A stretch of DNA of 64,000 bases from Deltaproteobacteria bacterium (lineage in GTDB: Bacteria; Bdellovibrionota; FAC87; UBA2466). The position numbers were made by a program, and so were the translations under genes. The stretch lies in contig JACPWY010000030.1 in assembly GCA_016196825.1 (NCBI GenBank), positions 1-64,000 of the forward strand. The letters run 5' to 3'. The notes beneath the pieces are model-generated. The model did not search any database and was not told the DNA's origin. It saw only the letters and a program-made list of their open reading frames with translations. This document shows positions 44,167-52,216 of the stretch, in pieces (the stretch's first letter is position 1; each line of letters begins with the position of its first letter).

Positions 44167-44339
44167 TTCGAGCCCTTTTCGAAAAAGGAGTAGGTGAGAT
44201 GATTCAGCTCTTTCGCGGAGAGAGCGGGGTGTTTTTTCTGGAGCTGGAAACGCTTAACCGCGTAAGCAAATTCAAAAAGATCGGCAGCTAGTTTCAGCTT
44301 CTTTTCGACCTTCTTGCTATCGGGGGCTACTCGCTCCAT
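44163..44339 (-). CDS. Small partner protein of the nucleotidyltransferase
   Basis: 58 residues, ATG at 44339. Helical and basic, with LAADLFEFAYAVKRFQLQKK followed by HPALSAKELNHLTYSFFEKG. This layout (a short helical protein immediately before a DUF6036-type nucleotidyltransferase) is frequent in such two-gene modules and suggests an antitoxin. It overlaps the nucleotidyltransferase by 4 bp. The start overlaps the end of the aspartic-protease-like gene by 23 bp. Confidence 0.6.
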   Translation of the reverse strand: MERVAPDSKKVEKKLKLAADLFEFAYAVKRFQLQKKHPALSAKELNHLTYSFFEKGSK

Positions 44340-44778
44340 GGCCGAGACTGTAGTGAGACTTTAGGTCCAAAGGCAAGTCATCGAGGGCTGCTCCTTTGGC
44401 TGGTCCAGCGGCAACGAAAGGATTGGCGGGATTCACATCGATAGTCAGTTGCGAAGGAACAATAACAACATCGAGATCTTCCATAGGAATCGCCCCCAGT
44501 AGAACATCTTCCCCCAGAATCAGCGCACCAACATAAGCCGTCCTGTTCTTGAACCGAATCCGGATAGGCCCCACGTATGGGCACATGTGACTCCTGCCAT
44601 CGGCCGTCGTCACCTCTTTGGTCTGCTCGGGGGCGCCAGGGTCAAACCCCAACTGAATCGCAATATGGTCCGGTATACAAAGATAAAGCGCTCCGGTATC
44701 GGCCAGGCATTTCACAGTGAGCATCCGCTCGGGCCGAACGGGATTATCCAAACTGATTTCCGCTGTCACAAGACCCAT
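44317..44778 (-). CDS. Clan AA retropepsin-like aspartic protease
   Basis: 154 residues. The active-site motif LADTGALYLCIP (Asp-Thr-Gly) and the hydrophobic-Gly partner VLLGAIPMEDLDVVI are those of single-domain, dimeric retropepsin-like enzymes found in bacterial accessory regions. Start at MGLVTAEISL (44778). The gene end overlaps the next gene's start by 23 bp, so it may form one operon with the nucleotidyltransferase pair. Substrate unknown. Confidence 0.65.
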   Translation of the reverse strand: MGLVTAEISLDNPVRPERMLTVKCLADTGALYLCIPDHIAIQLGFDPGAPEQTKEVTTADGRSHMCPYVGPIRIRFKNRTAYVGALILGEDVLLGAIPMEDLDVVIVPSQLTIDVNPANPFVAAGPAKGAALDDLPLDLKSHYSLGHGASSPR

Positions 44779-44960
44779 TTTCACACTCCTGACTTTAGGG
44801 TGACTCTCCCAGGAAGTCTAAGCAAAAGCTGCGCCACACGGGCAGGCACGCCGGCCTACTAACGCGGGTGCTAATCTCGCACTGAGCGCATGCTTTCCAA
44901 TCTGTCTCAGGACAGACGCAACGTTTGAGGTTTGATAGGTATCGATGGTATTCAGGGTCT

Positions 44961-45746
44961 ATGCGCTTGATTCTCCTTTTTGCTCTGATGACTGGCGGCC
45001 TCTCGGCAACGTCCTTCACCTTCTCGGGCCATTTCGAGAATCCCGACTGGTTCCGTCGATTCAACTCCATCCAGCCGTCGCCATTTCAACTCGGCGCCGA
45101 TCGGAGTGAGATCGTGCAAGACCCTCAACGTGGTCACACCGTCCTCAAGGTAAAATACCCCAAAGGCGAAATCGATAGCCACCCGAGCGGCGCCTCTTGG
45201 ATCACTTACCTCGGCGGCAAGTTTGAATCGATGACAGTTAGTTATTACGTCAAATTTGAAAAAGACTTCACCTTCGTAAAGGGCGGAAAGCTCCCAGGCC
45301 TCATCGGCGGTGCGCGCCACGGCGTCCCCCACTCAACACTCACGGGTGGCTTCAAACCCGATGGCACCGACGGCTGGAGCGCTCGCGTGATGTGGCGAAA
45401 AGATGGCCGCGTGGTTCAATACATCTATCACCCCGATCAACCCGACAAATGGGGCGAGGACTTCCCCTGGATGATCGACGGCAAGCCCGCCCAATTCCTC
45501 CTCGGCCGCTGGCACCACCTCAAAACCGAAATCCGTATGAACACCCCCACCCAAAACAACGGCATAATCCGCTCCTGGTTCGACGGCCAAGAAGCTCTCG
45601 AGGTCACCAATCTCCGCTTCCGCGACATCCCCACAATCGCCATCGATGCCCTCTATTTCTCCACCTTCTTCGGCGGCGACGAACCCGACTGGGCTCCCCC
45701 TCGCGATGTTCACGCGTTTTTCGACGATTTCGTAGTCCGCGGGTAA
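44961..45746 (+). CDS. Polysaccharide lyase-like secreted protein (PL14-type)
   Basis: 261 residues. Signal MRLILLFALMTGGLSA; the remainder is a beta-jelly-roll with SYYVKFEKDFTFVKGGKLPGL, WRKDGRVVQYIYHP and RWHHLKTEIRMN, the pattern of polysaccharide lyase family 14/20 (alginate- or glucuronate-cleaving enzymes). Secreted. TTGAGG (44925-44930) and TATTCA (44949-44954) lie upstream with the ATG 6 nt away, so probably leaderless. Confidence 0.7.
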   Translation: MRLILLFALMTGGLSATSFTFSGHFENPDWFRRFNSIQPSPFQLGADRSEIVQDPQRGHTVLKVKYPKGEIDSHPSGASWITYLGGKFESMTVSYYVKFEKDFTFVKGGKLPGLIGGARHGVPHSTLTGGFKPDGTDGWSARVMWRKDGRVVQYIYHPDQPDKWGEDFPWMIDGKPAQFLLGRWHHLKTEIRMNTPTQNNGIIRSWFDGQEALEVTNLRFRDIPTIAIDALYFSTFFGGDEPDWAPPRDVHAFFDDFVVRG

Positions 45747-45826
45747 TTGTCCTCCCGATGCTACCCTCACATCGTTGACCACTTACCTGTCGGCCCCCTA
45801 CAACCCAGCCATGCGAAGTTCCTTTC

Positions 45827-45856
45827 TTGACAAATGTACCCATATTTGGGTACATT
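45827..45856 (+). promoter_or_regulatory. Promoter and overlapping palindromic operator of the DUF4160/HTH pair
   Basis: TTGACA (45827-45832), 18 nt, TACATT (45851-45856). The spacer and -10 are covered by a perfect inverted repeat AATGTACCCA-TATT-TGGGTACATT (45833-45856), a classic autoregulatory operator. The GTG of the first gene is 4 nt beyond the -10. Confidence 0.65.
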
Positions 45857-45860
45857 TACT

Positions 45861-46074
45861 GTGAGTCGCTGGAAACGTTTCGGTGTCATTGTGGTTTTGT
45901 ATGCAATCCGATCACGACCCTCGTCATGTTCACGTATTCGAAGATGGGCGACGTCTTCTCAAATTTAGTCTTGAGTCTTGGACAGTAATGGAGGGCAAAA
46001 TGACAACCCGCTCGAGAAAGGCACTCGAGGCCTTAAGAAAGGAAGGTGTCTTTTGTGAGAAATCCAAAGTTTAG
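45861..46074 (+). CDS. DUF4160-family protein with a +1 frameshift
   Basis: Read from GTG 45861, the first 16 codons give MSRWKRFGVIVVLYAI, the usual N-terminus of DUF4160 proteins. The rest of the family (DHDPRHVHVFEDGRRLL and onward to KSKV) is in the +1 frame from 45910. One extra C at 45909 (ATC-C-GAT) separates them, so the protein is intact only if ribosomes shift +1 there. Either a mutation or programmed frameshifting. The frame of the second part can also start at GTG 45883 but then lacks most of the N-terminal strand. DUF4160 is usually the partner in toxin-antitoxin-like pairs. Confidence 0.6.
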
Positions 46075-46546
46075 GTCGATTCTCCCTAACTACAAGAAAA
46101 GCACGCTCGAAATCACCCTTCTAGAAGGACGCAAGACTAAGGCCTACAGCCTTCCCTTCGCGGTGCTCAAAGGAGGAAAGCGCATTGGAAATACCAATCG
46201 ATTTACCTCTCTCGAAATAGATAAAGAACTCGGAAACCAGGCCGTGTCTTACCAACTCCAAGACGAAACACGCGGCGACTTTCCAGCCGATTTCGTTTGT
46301 TACTATTGCGACCCGACCTACGACTGGTCCCCGCTCAACCAACTCAAACGAGCCCTGAAGGGAAAAATTCAATCTGCGAACCTCTCCATTCGGGTTTTGG
46401 CAGATGCTCTACATACTTCGCCTTCCCAGGTAGTTCGCCTCTTCGAGGAAAACGCAGGCTCGAAGCAAATGCTTCAGCTGCTGCAGCTCGCCGAACTCGC
46501 CGGCTACCATATTGAGTTTACGCTCAGAAGAAAGCCGGCAGCCTAG
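46055..46546 (+). CDS. HTH-domain regulator/antitoxin paired with DUF4160
   Basis: 163 residues from GTG 46055 (a GTG at 46046 is also possible); GGAAGG ribosome site about 9 nt upstream. The N-terminal half is a beta-rich domain (LEITLLEGRKTKAYSLPFAV), and the C-terminus (about 115-163) is a XRE-like HTH: LSIRVLADALHTSPSQVVRLF. It overlaps the end of the DUF4160 gene by 20 bp. The HTH probably binds the palindrome at 45833-45856. Confidence 0.65.
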   Translation: MRNPKFRSILPNYKKSTLEITLLEGRKTKAYSLPFAVLKGGKRIGNTNRFTSLEIDKELGNQAVSYQLQDETRGDFPADFVCYYCDPTYDWSPLNQLKRALKGKIQSANLSIRVLADALHTSPSQVVRLFEENAGSKQMLQLLQLAELAGYHIEFTLRRKPAA

Positions 46547-46653
46547 CCTTCAAAGCCGCAGCTCTATCCAAGATCCTCGGGACCTTAATCCCTCAGATCG
46601 ATGCTACCCTCTGATCCTTGCTCCGTTGAATCGGCTCTGCCATAAGCTCGGAA

Positions 46654-47994
46654 ATGGGACCGAAAACGCTTCGCTTCGATCGGGGAACTCTTATCTTTGA
46701 CGGGTACGATAAGCTGAGTCCGCCGATCCACAATTGTCGGTGGGACCAACGAGTGGGGCGATTTCGAGCCTGGGCCCACACTTACAAAGAGCTTCTGGGA
46801 ATGGGGGATTGGAAAGACGAAACGCAGAATCTGCTCCCAGGCCTACACGCTCTGTCTCGCCCTGCACTGAGGCCTTATCAAAGCGATGGTTTAAAATCTT
46901 GGAAGGAATTGGGTGGGAGGGGAATCGTTGCGCTTCCCACGGGTAGTGGGAAGACGATTCTGGCCGTTGAGGCCATCTTGTCGTGTGGGGGCCCGGCTCT
47001 CATTTTAGTTCCCACTCGGGCACTTCTCTCTCAATGGCGAACGGTGTTGAAAAGATACATCGTTGAACGAGTAGGCATCATCGGCGACGGAGAATTCTCG
47101 CTTGAGCCCATCACCGTCTCGACCTTTGAAGGCGCCTTGAGGAGAATGGATCAGATCGGAAACCGCTTTTCTTTGCTTGTGGTGGATGAGGTCCACCACT
47201 TCGGTGCAGGGGTGCGCGATGAGGCCTTGGCAATGTGTACGGCCTCGGAGCGACTCGGCCTTTCGGCTACCCCCGTTTCCCCAGGAGATCAGGCGGAAAG
47301 GCTTTCCCGTCTCATGGGGCCTACGGTGTTTTCTCTCGGGGTCTCCGATCTCACCGGAAAATACCTCGCGATGCTCGAGCGATCGGTCTGCGAGGTCAAA
47401 CTCACTCCGCCGGAGCGCGTTCGGTATGAGCGGTGCCTGTCCCAGTTTAAGAAGGTATTTGTCCCCTACCGGTGTCGAGCAGGGCCTGATTGGGGAGAGT
47501 TTGTGAAGTGGGCCAACACGACGGAGGAGGGAAGACGCGCTCTCCTTAGCTACCGCTCCGCCCGACAAATTGTGAGTTATCCCCAAGAGAAGGCGACCCA
47601 TCTGGCCCATCTTTTGACCCAGCACCGGGAGAGTCAGACGCTCATTTTCACCTTCGACGTGCCGACGGCCCACACTATCTCCAGAGAGTTTCTCATCACC
47701 CCCATTACGTCGCACACTCACCGCTCAGAACGGGAAGAGGTCCTGGCGAATTTTCGAAGAGGAAAACTCCGTGCTCTGGTTTCCTGTCGGGTTCTGAATG
47801 AAGGACTGGACGTTCCCGATGCCGAGGTCGCAATTATCGTGGGCGGCACGGCGCAACAAAGGGAGCACGTGCAGCGCGTGGGGCGCTGCTTGCGCCCCGC
47901 TCTGGGTAAGGTGGCGAAGCTCTATGAGCTCGTGGTGCAGGATTCCCTTGAGGTGAGGCAGTGGAAACAAAGGTCAAAGGCCCTTGCTTCCTGA
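46654..47994 (+). CDS. XPB-like superfamily 2 DNA helicase
   Basis: 446-residue SF2 helicase. RPYQSDGLKSW (Q motif), LPTGSGKT (Walker A, 94-101), VVDEVHH (DEVH box), LSATP, and HVQRVGRCLRP (motif VI) are intact; the short N-terminal domain resembles the DNA-damage-recognition domain of archaeal/bacterial XPB. The next gene encodes a DUF790/Bax1-type protein and overlaps by 11 bp; XPB-Bax1 is the helicase-nuclease of archaeal nucleotide excision repair. Role: unwinding and cutting damaged DNA, in the cytosol. Confidence 0.82.
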   Translation: MGPKTLRFDRGTLIFDGYDKLSPPIHNCRWDQRVGRFRAWAHTYKELLGMGDWKDETQNLLPGLHALSRPALRPYQSDGLKSWKELGGRGIVALPTGSGKTILAVEAILSCGGPALILVPTRALLSQWRTVLKRYIVERVGIIGDGEFSLEPITVSTFEGALRRMDQIGNRFSLLVVDEVHHFGAGVRDEALAMCTASERLGLSATPVSPGDQAERLSRLMGPTVFSLGVSDLTGKYLAMLERSVCEVKLTPPERVRYERCLSQFKKVFVPYRCRAGPDWGEFVKWANTTEEGRRALLSYRSARQIVSYPQEKATHLAHLLTQHRESQTLIFTFDVPTAHTISREFLITPITSHTHRSEREEVLANFRRGKLRALVSCRVLNEGLDVPDAEVAIIVGGTAQQREHVQRVGRCLRPALGKVAKLYELVVQDSLEVRQWKQRSKALAS

Positions 47995-49126
47995 AGCACT
48001 CCTCCAATTCAGCGTAGTTGGAAACCAACTCTTCCCCCATTATCTACAGGATCATGACAGGCCGTGGTTGGAGCGGTTGATTGCTGAGTACTATCGGCAT
48101 GTGGGGAAACCGTTCGGCGAATTGAAGGATCACTTGAAACGAGGCCTTCCCTTTCAAGTGCCTCCCGCGAAACGAGGGCTCAATAGGGTTTTCGGCAGAG
48201 AGACCCCTTCTGCCATCGCGCCGAGGGTACTCAGGCAAAATCTGTTTGCCGTCATGGCAACCGACCCCCTATCGAGAGAGCTCGGTCTGAGGCGAGTCGC
48301 CGAGTCTTTTGGTCTGACTCCGGCTGAGATCGAAATGTGTCTTTTTGCGGATCTGCCTGACGAGAGAAGTCTTCGCGAGCCTGCAGAGGCGGTATCCTCT
48401 TCTGAGTTGATGCTCAGATCGAACCATCTCATGATTCAGGGGTTTCTCACGAGAAGCCATGAACTTCGCTTCACGATTCTCGGCAGTGCCCACCGCGTCA
48501 TCCGGCAGGCAAAGCTCCGCGGGCTGATCTGCGAGGTCGTTCGTGGGACAAGGCAGGATGATGTGTCGGTGGTTGTTTCAGGCCCCCTTTCCCTTTTTCA
48601 GAAGACGCTTATGTATGGACGCAAGCTTTCCGAGCTCTTGCCCTTTCTTGCCTGGTCCCATGGCTTTTCCGCGACGGCTTCGTGCTTGGTTCGTGGAGGC
48701 CACCAAAAGATTTCCTTCCTATCCGGAGATCCCATTTTTCCAAATGTTCCGCCCAAGGAGTTTGACAGTCGGGTCGAGGAGATGTTTTCGAAGAGATTTC
48801 TCAAGGTCGCCCCCCAATGGGATCTCATTCATTGCCCCGCTCCCGTCGAGGCCGAAGGGACTCTGATCTTCCCCGATTTTCTCATCCAAAACCGCGAAGA
48901 CCCGGACAACAAATGGTGGCTCGAAATAGTCGGTTTCTGGACCCCGGAGTATCTCGAGAAGAAGCTTCGCCGTCTGAGAGCAGCGAAGTTAGAGAGGCTG
49001 ATCTTGTGCCTTTCCGAAAACCTCAATTGCGGAAACGACACCCTCCCGAGAGGGTGTCGAGTTGTCTGGTTCAAGAGAGCCATTGAGCCAATGAATGTTT
49101 TATATATCATTGAAAACAATAACTAA
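47984..49126 (+). CDS. DUF790 / Bax1-like XPB-partner nuclease
   Basis: 380 residues, TTG start with AAAGG upstream. N-terminal region has LPEALLQFSVVGNQLFPHYL and KRGLNRVFGRETPSAIAPRVL; the middle (about 140-230) is a helical region with MLRSNHLMIQGFL. The C-terminal catalytic part has GTLIFPDFLI and WWLEIVGFWTPEYLEKKL, matching the PD-(D/E)xK-type nuclease of Bax1. Overlaps the helicase gene by 11 bp. A dedicated XPB-Bax1 pair in a Gram-negative bacterium, beside toxin-antitoxin genes, could be repair or defence. Confidence 0.72.
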   Translation: MLPEALLQFSVVGNQLFPHYLQDHDRPWLERLIAEYYRHVGKPFGELKDHLKRGLPFQVPPAKRGLNRVFGRETPSAIAPRVLRQNLFAVMATDPLSRELGLRRVAESFGLTPAEIEMCLFADLPDERSLREPAEAVSSSELMLRSNHLMIQGFLTRSHELRFTILGSAHRVIRQAKLRGLICEVVRGTRQDDVSVVVSGPLSLFQKTLMYGRKLSELLPFLAWSHGFSATASCLVRGGHQKISFLSGDPIFPNVPPKEFDSRVEEMFSKRFLKVAPQWDLIHCPAPVEAEGTLIFPDFLIQNREDPDNKWWLEIVGFWTPEYLEKKLRRLRAAKLERLILCLSENLNCGNDTLPRGCRVVWFKRAIEPMNVLYIIENNN

Positions 49127-49136
49127 ACTCATTATA

Positions 49137-49166
49137 TTGACATGCACATGCATGTCTAATTAAAAT
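49137..49166 (+). promoter_or_regulatory. vapBC promoter and operator (leaderless)
   Basis: TTGACA (49137-49142), 18 nt, TAAAAT (49161-49166), then 7 nt to the ATG at 49174. A perfect inverted repeat GACATGCA-CA-TGCATGTC (49139-49156) overlaps the -35 and spacer, a natural operator for the RHH antitoxin. Confidence 0.55.
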
Positions 49167-49173
49167 GGGCTTA

Positions 49174-49413
49174 ATGAGAACCACTATCGAAATCTCCGAA
49201 GAACAACGTGCCGAGCTTCTCAAGCTGGCAGCTCAGCGTGGGCTCAAGGGATTCTCTCAAATCGTCAAAGAGGCGCTTGATACGTACCTTCGGGGGATCA
49301 GGGAGAAGCGCGAAGTTATTAACGCTGCTCTGAGTTTGAAGGGGGCTTTCACCGGAAAAGACGCGGAGGATTTTGAAAGGCGTGTTTCGGAAGTTCGAAA
49401 GGTTTGGCGTTGA
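49174..49413 (+). CDS. vapB: Ribbon-helix-helix antitoxin (VapB-like)
   Basis: About 79 residues. N-terminal RHH fold: RTTIEISEEQRAELLKLAA then RGLKGFSQIVKEALDTYL; C-terminal tail (EDFERRVSEVRKVWR) binds the toxin. I chose ATG 49174 (7 nt after the -10) over ATG 49165. It stops one base before the PIN-domain toxin gene. Confidence 0.82.
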   Translation: MRTTIEISEEQRAELLKLAAQRGLKGFSQIVKEALDTYLRGIREKREVINAALSLKGAFTGKDAEDFERRVSEVRKVWR

Positions 49414-49788
49414 ATGATTCTTGACACTGATGTCCTTGTTGATTTTCTCCGGGGCCAGGGTGCAGCGGAACGCGTTGCTGTCGAATTGAAAAAGAGACGA
49501 GCATTCACCACGGCCATCACGGCTTTCGAATTATGGGCGGGGGCTAAGACCTCTGAACAGGCGGCTGCTGTAGAGACTCTTCTCGGTGCGCTTCCTATTT
49601 TACCGCTCGAGACTCCCGGTGCCCGACGCAGTGGCGAAATACAGCGCGCTCTTGAACAAAAAGGCACCACCATTGGAATGGCGGATTCCCTGATTGCTGG
49701 AATCTGTCTCGAGCAAGGCAAACCTCTTCTCACTCGCAACAAGAAACATTTTGAGCGAGTTCCGGACTTGCAGCTGATCGATCTGTGA
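49414..49788 (+). CDS. vapC: VapC-family PIN-domain ribonuclease toxin
   Basis: 124 residues. The four acidic residues of the PIN active site are recognisable: Asp4 (ILDTDVLVDFL), Glu in TAFELWAGA, Asp in GMADSLIAG, and the C-terminal LLTRNKKHFERV. Pairs with the RHH antitoxin immediately upstream; a type II toxin that cleaves RNA. Confidence 0.9.
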   Translation: MILDTDVLVDFLRGQGAAERVAVELKKRRAFTTAITAFELWAGAKTSEQAAAVETLLGALPILPLETPGARRSGEIQRALEQKGTTIGMADSLIAGICLEQGKPLLTRNKKHFERVPDLQLIDL

Positions 49789-49835
49789 CCTCAAACGAGC
49801 TTGTTCATCCAGGTCTTAAGACTCATTACCGCCCC

Positions 49836-50966
49836 CTACCCAAAATCCTCGGGCCCCTCGTCAGCTGGCTTTTCCTTCTTCGTGATGATGTCTGCGAGTT
49901 TGGCGTGATCAGGTTGGCCGATATATTGGCCAACCTCGGTGATGTCGATTGGTTCTTTCTGTTCGCAGTAGGCCTTCTTGGCCGTCTGAATCCGGACCAC
50001 CTTCTGCTCGAGCTGGGCCAGCGGGATCTCGCCCTTTTCCACGGCCACAATAATCGCGTCGATCTGCGCCTGGGGCACGCCGGCTTCGCCCTTATAGATC
50101 AGCATGTCGCAGCCGGCTTGCACGGCGAGCACGGCCGATCGGATCGGATCCCATTTGTCGGCGATGGCCTTCATCTCGAGATCATCGCTGATGATCAGTC
50201 GGGAAAAGCGCATCTTGGTGCGCAAAAGATCCGTCAGTGTCGCCTTCGACAGCGTCGCTGGGTACTCCGGGTCCAAATTCCTATTCATGATGTGTGCGGT
50301 CATCACACCCTCAACACGGCTCTTGATCACGCGCTTAAACGGAATGAGTTCGAGCTCATCCAATTGCTCCATCGTCTTCGTCACAACCGGCAAGGCAAGA
50401 TGGCTGTCTTCCGTCGTGCCGCCATGGCCCGGGAAATGTTTCGCCACTGCCATGACGCCCATCTTTTGCAAACCTCGGCAAACCGCTGAACCCATGCGGC
50501 CACAGACCTCGGGATCCTTCGAGAACGCACGAGAGCCGATGATGGGCGACTCGGGATTTGAGTTCACATCGACGACCGGCGCGCAATTCATATTCACGCC
50601 GATCGCCTTGAGCTCTTTGCCGATCACCATGCCAAACTGAAATGCAACTTTCGGCGAACCCAAATCACCGATGTAATCGTTCCCCGGGAATTTCGTGAAC
50701 GGCTTCACTAGGCGTGTGACCTTCCCGCCTTCATGATCGATCGAAACAACGAGCGGCGGGCTCCCCTTCGCCCGACAGCTGAATTGGATCTCATTGCTCA
50801 GTTCTGCGAGCTGCGTAGGAGACTGCACGTTGCCCTCAAAGTAGATCACGCCGCCGAGATTGCTCTCGGCGATGAACCTCTTAAAAGCGATGGGAACCGA
50901 GAAGCCGTCGAAACCCACAATGAAGAGCTGCCCGACCAACTGCTGAATATGTTTATGATTGGCCAT
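49836..50966 (-). CDS. nagZ: Beta-N-acetylhexosaminidase (glycoside hydrolase family 3)
   Basis: 376 residues. SIDHEGGKVTRL, the KHFPGHGGTTEDSH motif with the catalytic His/Asp dyad, and SDDLEMKA with the nucleophile Asp show a NagZ-type enzyme, which removes GlcNAc from 1,6-anhydro-muropeptides in peptidoglycan recycling. The last 50 residues form a charged tail beyond the usual NagZ length. Promoter at 50991-51019. Confidence 0.9.
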   Translation of the reverse strand: MANHKHIQQLVGQLFIVGFDGFSVPIAFKRFIAESNLGGVIYFEGNVQSPTQLAELSNEIQFSCRAKGSPPLVVSIDHEGGKVTRLVKPFTKFPGNDYIGDLGSPKVAFQFGMVIGKELKAIGVNMNCAPVVDVNSNPESPIIGSRAFSKDPEVCGRMGSAVCRGLQKMGVMAVAKHFPGHGGTTEDSHLALPVVTKTMEQLDELELIPFKRVIKSRVEGVMTAHIMNRNLDPEYPATLSKATLTDLLRTKMRFSRLIISDDLEMKAIADKWDPIRSAVLAVQAGCDMLIYKGEAGVPQAQIDAIIVAVEKGEIPLAQLEQKVVRIQTAKKAYCEQKEPIDITEVGQYIGQPDHAKLADIITKKEKPADEGPEDFG

Positions 50967-50990
50967 TGTGAGCTAAGTTCAGGTTTTCAA

Positions 50991-51019
50991 AGTATAAGTT
51001 GATGAAGAGGGAGTTTCAA
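50991..51019 (-). promoter_or_regulatory. Predicted nagZ promoter
   Basis: On the minus strand TTGAAA (51014-51019), 17 nt, TATACT (50991-50996), close to consensus; leader about 20 nt. Confidence 0.5.
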
Positions 51020-51065
51020 GGAGAGTGGAAATAGGATGGCACCTTGTGCTATCACTCGAGCTCCC

Positions 51066-51728
51066 ATGAACGCCACACCTCCCAAAGTTCGGTGCCTCAG
51101 ATGCTGGCAAAGTCCAGAGGCCTGTATCTGCTCCGCAATAGTCACCACGACCTCGCCTCTGCGCATTCTCATCCTCCAGCACCCTCAGGAATCGCGAAAC
51201 CCCAAGAGCACCTCACGCCTCTTGGCAATTTCAATCAAGGGCTCTGTGCATAAGGTGGGACTCTCTTGGCGCTCACTCTCCGCGGCTCTTGGCGTCGACA
51301 CAGCCCCCCGCAATTGGGCCGTTCTATACTTAGGTCCGCGCAAAGACTCAGCCGCCTTCAAGGCGAACGAGTCGATTCGCCTCACCGACCGCAAAGGGCT
51401 CACGGTCGCCGAGACCGATCTCGAAGGCATCATAGTTTTGGATGGCAACTGGAAGCAGGCAAAGACCCTCTGGTGGCGCAACGCCTGGCTCACTCGAATC
51501 AAACGCGTCATTCTCAATCCCAATCGCAACAGCGCGTACGGCGAACTCCGTCGCCAACCCCGCAAGAATTGCCTTTCGACACTGGAATCCACCGCCGCCT
51601 GTCTGGCCGAACTCACGGGCCAGAAAGCGATCGAAACCATTCTTCTTTCCAATCAGGAGAAATTGCTCGAGCGCGTGTTAGAGCCTAACCCAAAATCCTT
51701 TCTACTCGGTGCGGTCAAAATGACCTGA
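51066..51728 (+). CDS. DTW-domain tRNA-uridine aminocarboxypropyltransferase-like protein
   Basis: 220 residues. VRCLRCWQSPEACICS is the zinc-like Cys cluster, and LDGNWKQAKTLWWRN is the DTW signature with Asn replacing the usual Thr. DTW enzymes (TapT-like) transfer the aminocarboxypropyl group of SAM to a tRNA uridine. The last 16 codons (from about 51680) lie in the arm of repeat copy 2, so the C-terminal residues (EPNPKSFLLGAVKMT) come from the element and not the original gene. Confidence 0.8.
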   Translation: MNATPPKVRCLRCWQSPEACICSAIVTTTSPLRILILQHPQESRNPKSTSRLLAISIKGSVHKVGLSWRSLSAALGVDTAPRNWAVLYLGPRKDSAAFKANESIRLTDRKGLTVAETDLEGIIVLDGNWKQAKTLWWRNAWLTRIKRVILNPNRNSAYGELRRQPRKNCLSTLESTAACLAELTGQKAIETILLSNQEKLLERVLEPNPKSFLLGAVKMT

Positions 51729-51858
51729 CTCTTCGTCCTCCGCGGTCGGCATCCTCAGCGTGCCTATAGGCACGCCTCCGGTGCCTTCCTTGTGCGTCCT
51801 CGATTCAGGCCATTTTGCCACGCCCCTCCCGACGAAAGGATTTTGGGTTAGGCTCTTA
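51680..51858 (-). repeat. Palindromic element with co-varying arms, copy 2
   Basis: On the minus strand it starts at the stop codon TAA (51856-51858) of the DUF1844 gene. Outer arms 51834-51856 and 51680-51702 are a 23-bp perfect inverted repeat. The inner helix pairs 51805-51817 (CAAAATGGCCTGA on the minus strand) with 51716-51728, one G-U pair. The core blocks CGAGGACGCACAAG (51789-51802), CCGGAGGCG (51773-51781) and GCGGAGGACGAAG (51731-51743) equal copy 1 at 20371-20522, while the arms share almost no sequence with it. Central insert GTGCCTATAGGCAC makes a third small palindrome. Confidence 0.8.
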
Positions 51859-52206
51859 GCGGGAGACATCCACAAAGCGCAACCGCACCTCGGCGAGCAG
51901 ACTTTCAATCAGCTTTGATTCGTCGGTCGAGAGATTGCCGCGAGTCTTGTCGCGAATCATTCCCAGGATGTCGATGTTCTGCTTCGCCATCTCGAGGTTT
52001 TTCTGCGTTTTCTTGGTGATGGGATCGGGCGCGATGCCCATATTGATGAGAGCTCCCGTTGCCAGGGACAAACAAAACGTCGAGAAATCGACCTCATCGG
52101 GTGCACCCGTCGGAGGTTGCTTCGCCGTGAAGCCCTCTCCCTTGGTCTCCGCTTTTTCAGCGCTGTGGCGCTTGTCGACTACTTTGAAATCATTGTCCTT
52201 ACTCAT
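51856..52206 (-). CDS. DUF1844 family protein
   Basis: 116 residues from ATG 52206: MSKDNDFKVVDKR then VDFSTFCLSLATGALINMG and PITKKTQKNLEMAKQNIDILG, the DUF1844 signature, followed by LSTDESKLIESLLAEVRL. Function of the family unknown. Preceded by GGGGGA. Its stop codon is fused to repeat copy 2. Confidence 0.8.
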   Translation of the reverse strand: MSKDNDFKVVDKRHSAEKAETKGEGFTAKQPPTGAPDEVDFSTFCLSLATGALINMGIAPDPITKKTQKNLEMAKQNIDILGMIRDKTRGNLSTDESKLIESLLAEVRLRFVDVSR

Positions 52207-52216
52207 GTTATCCCCC

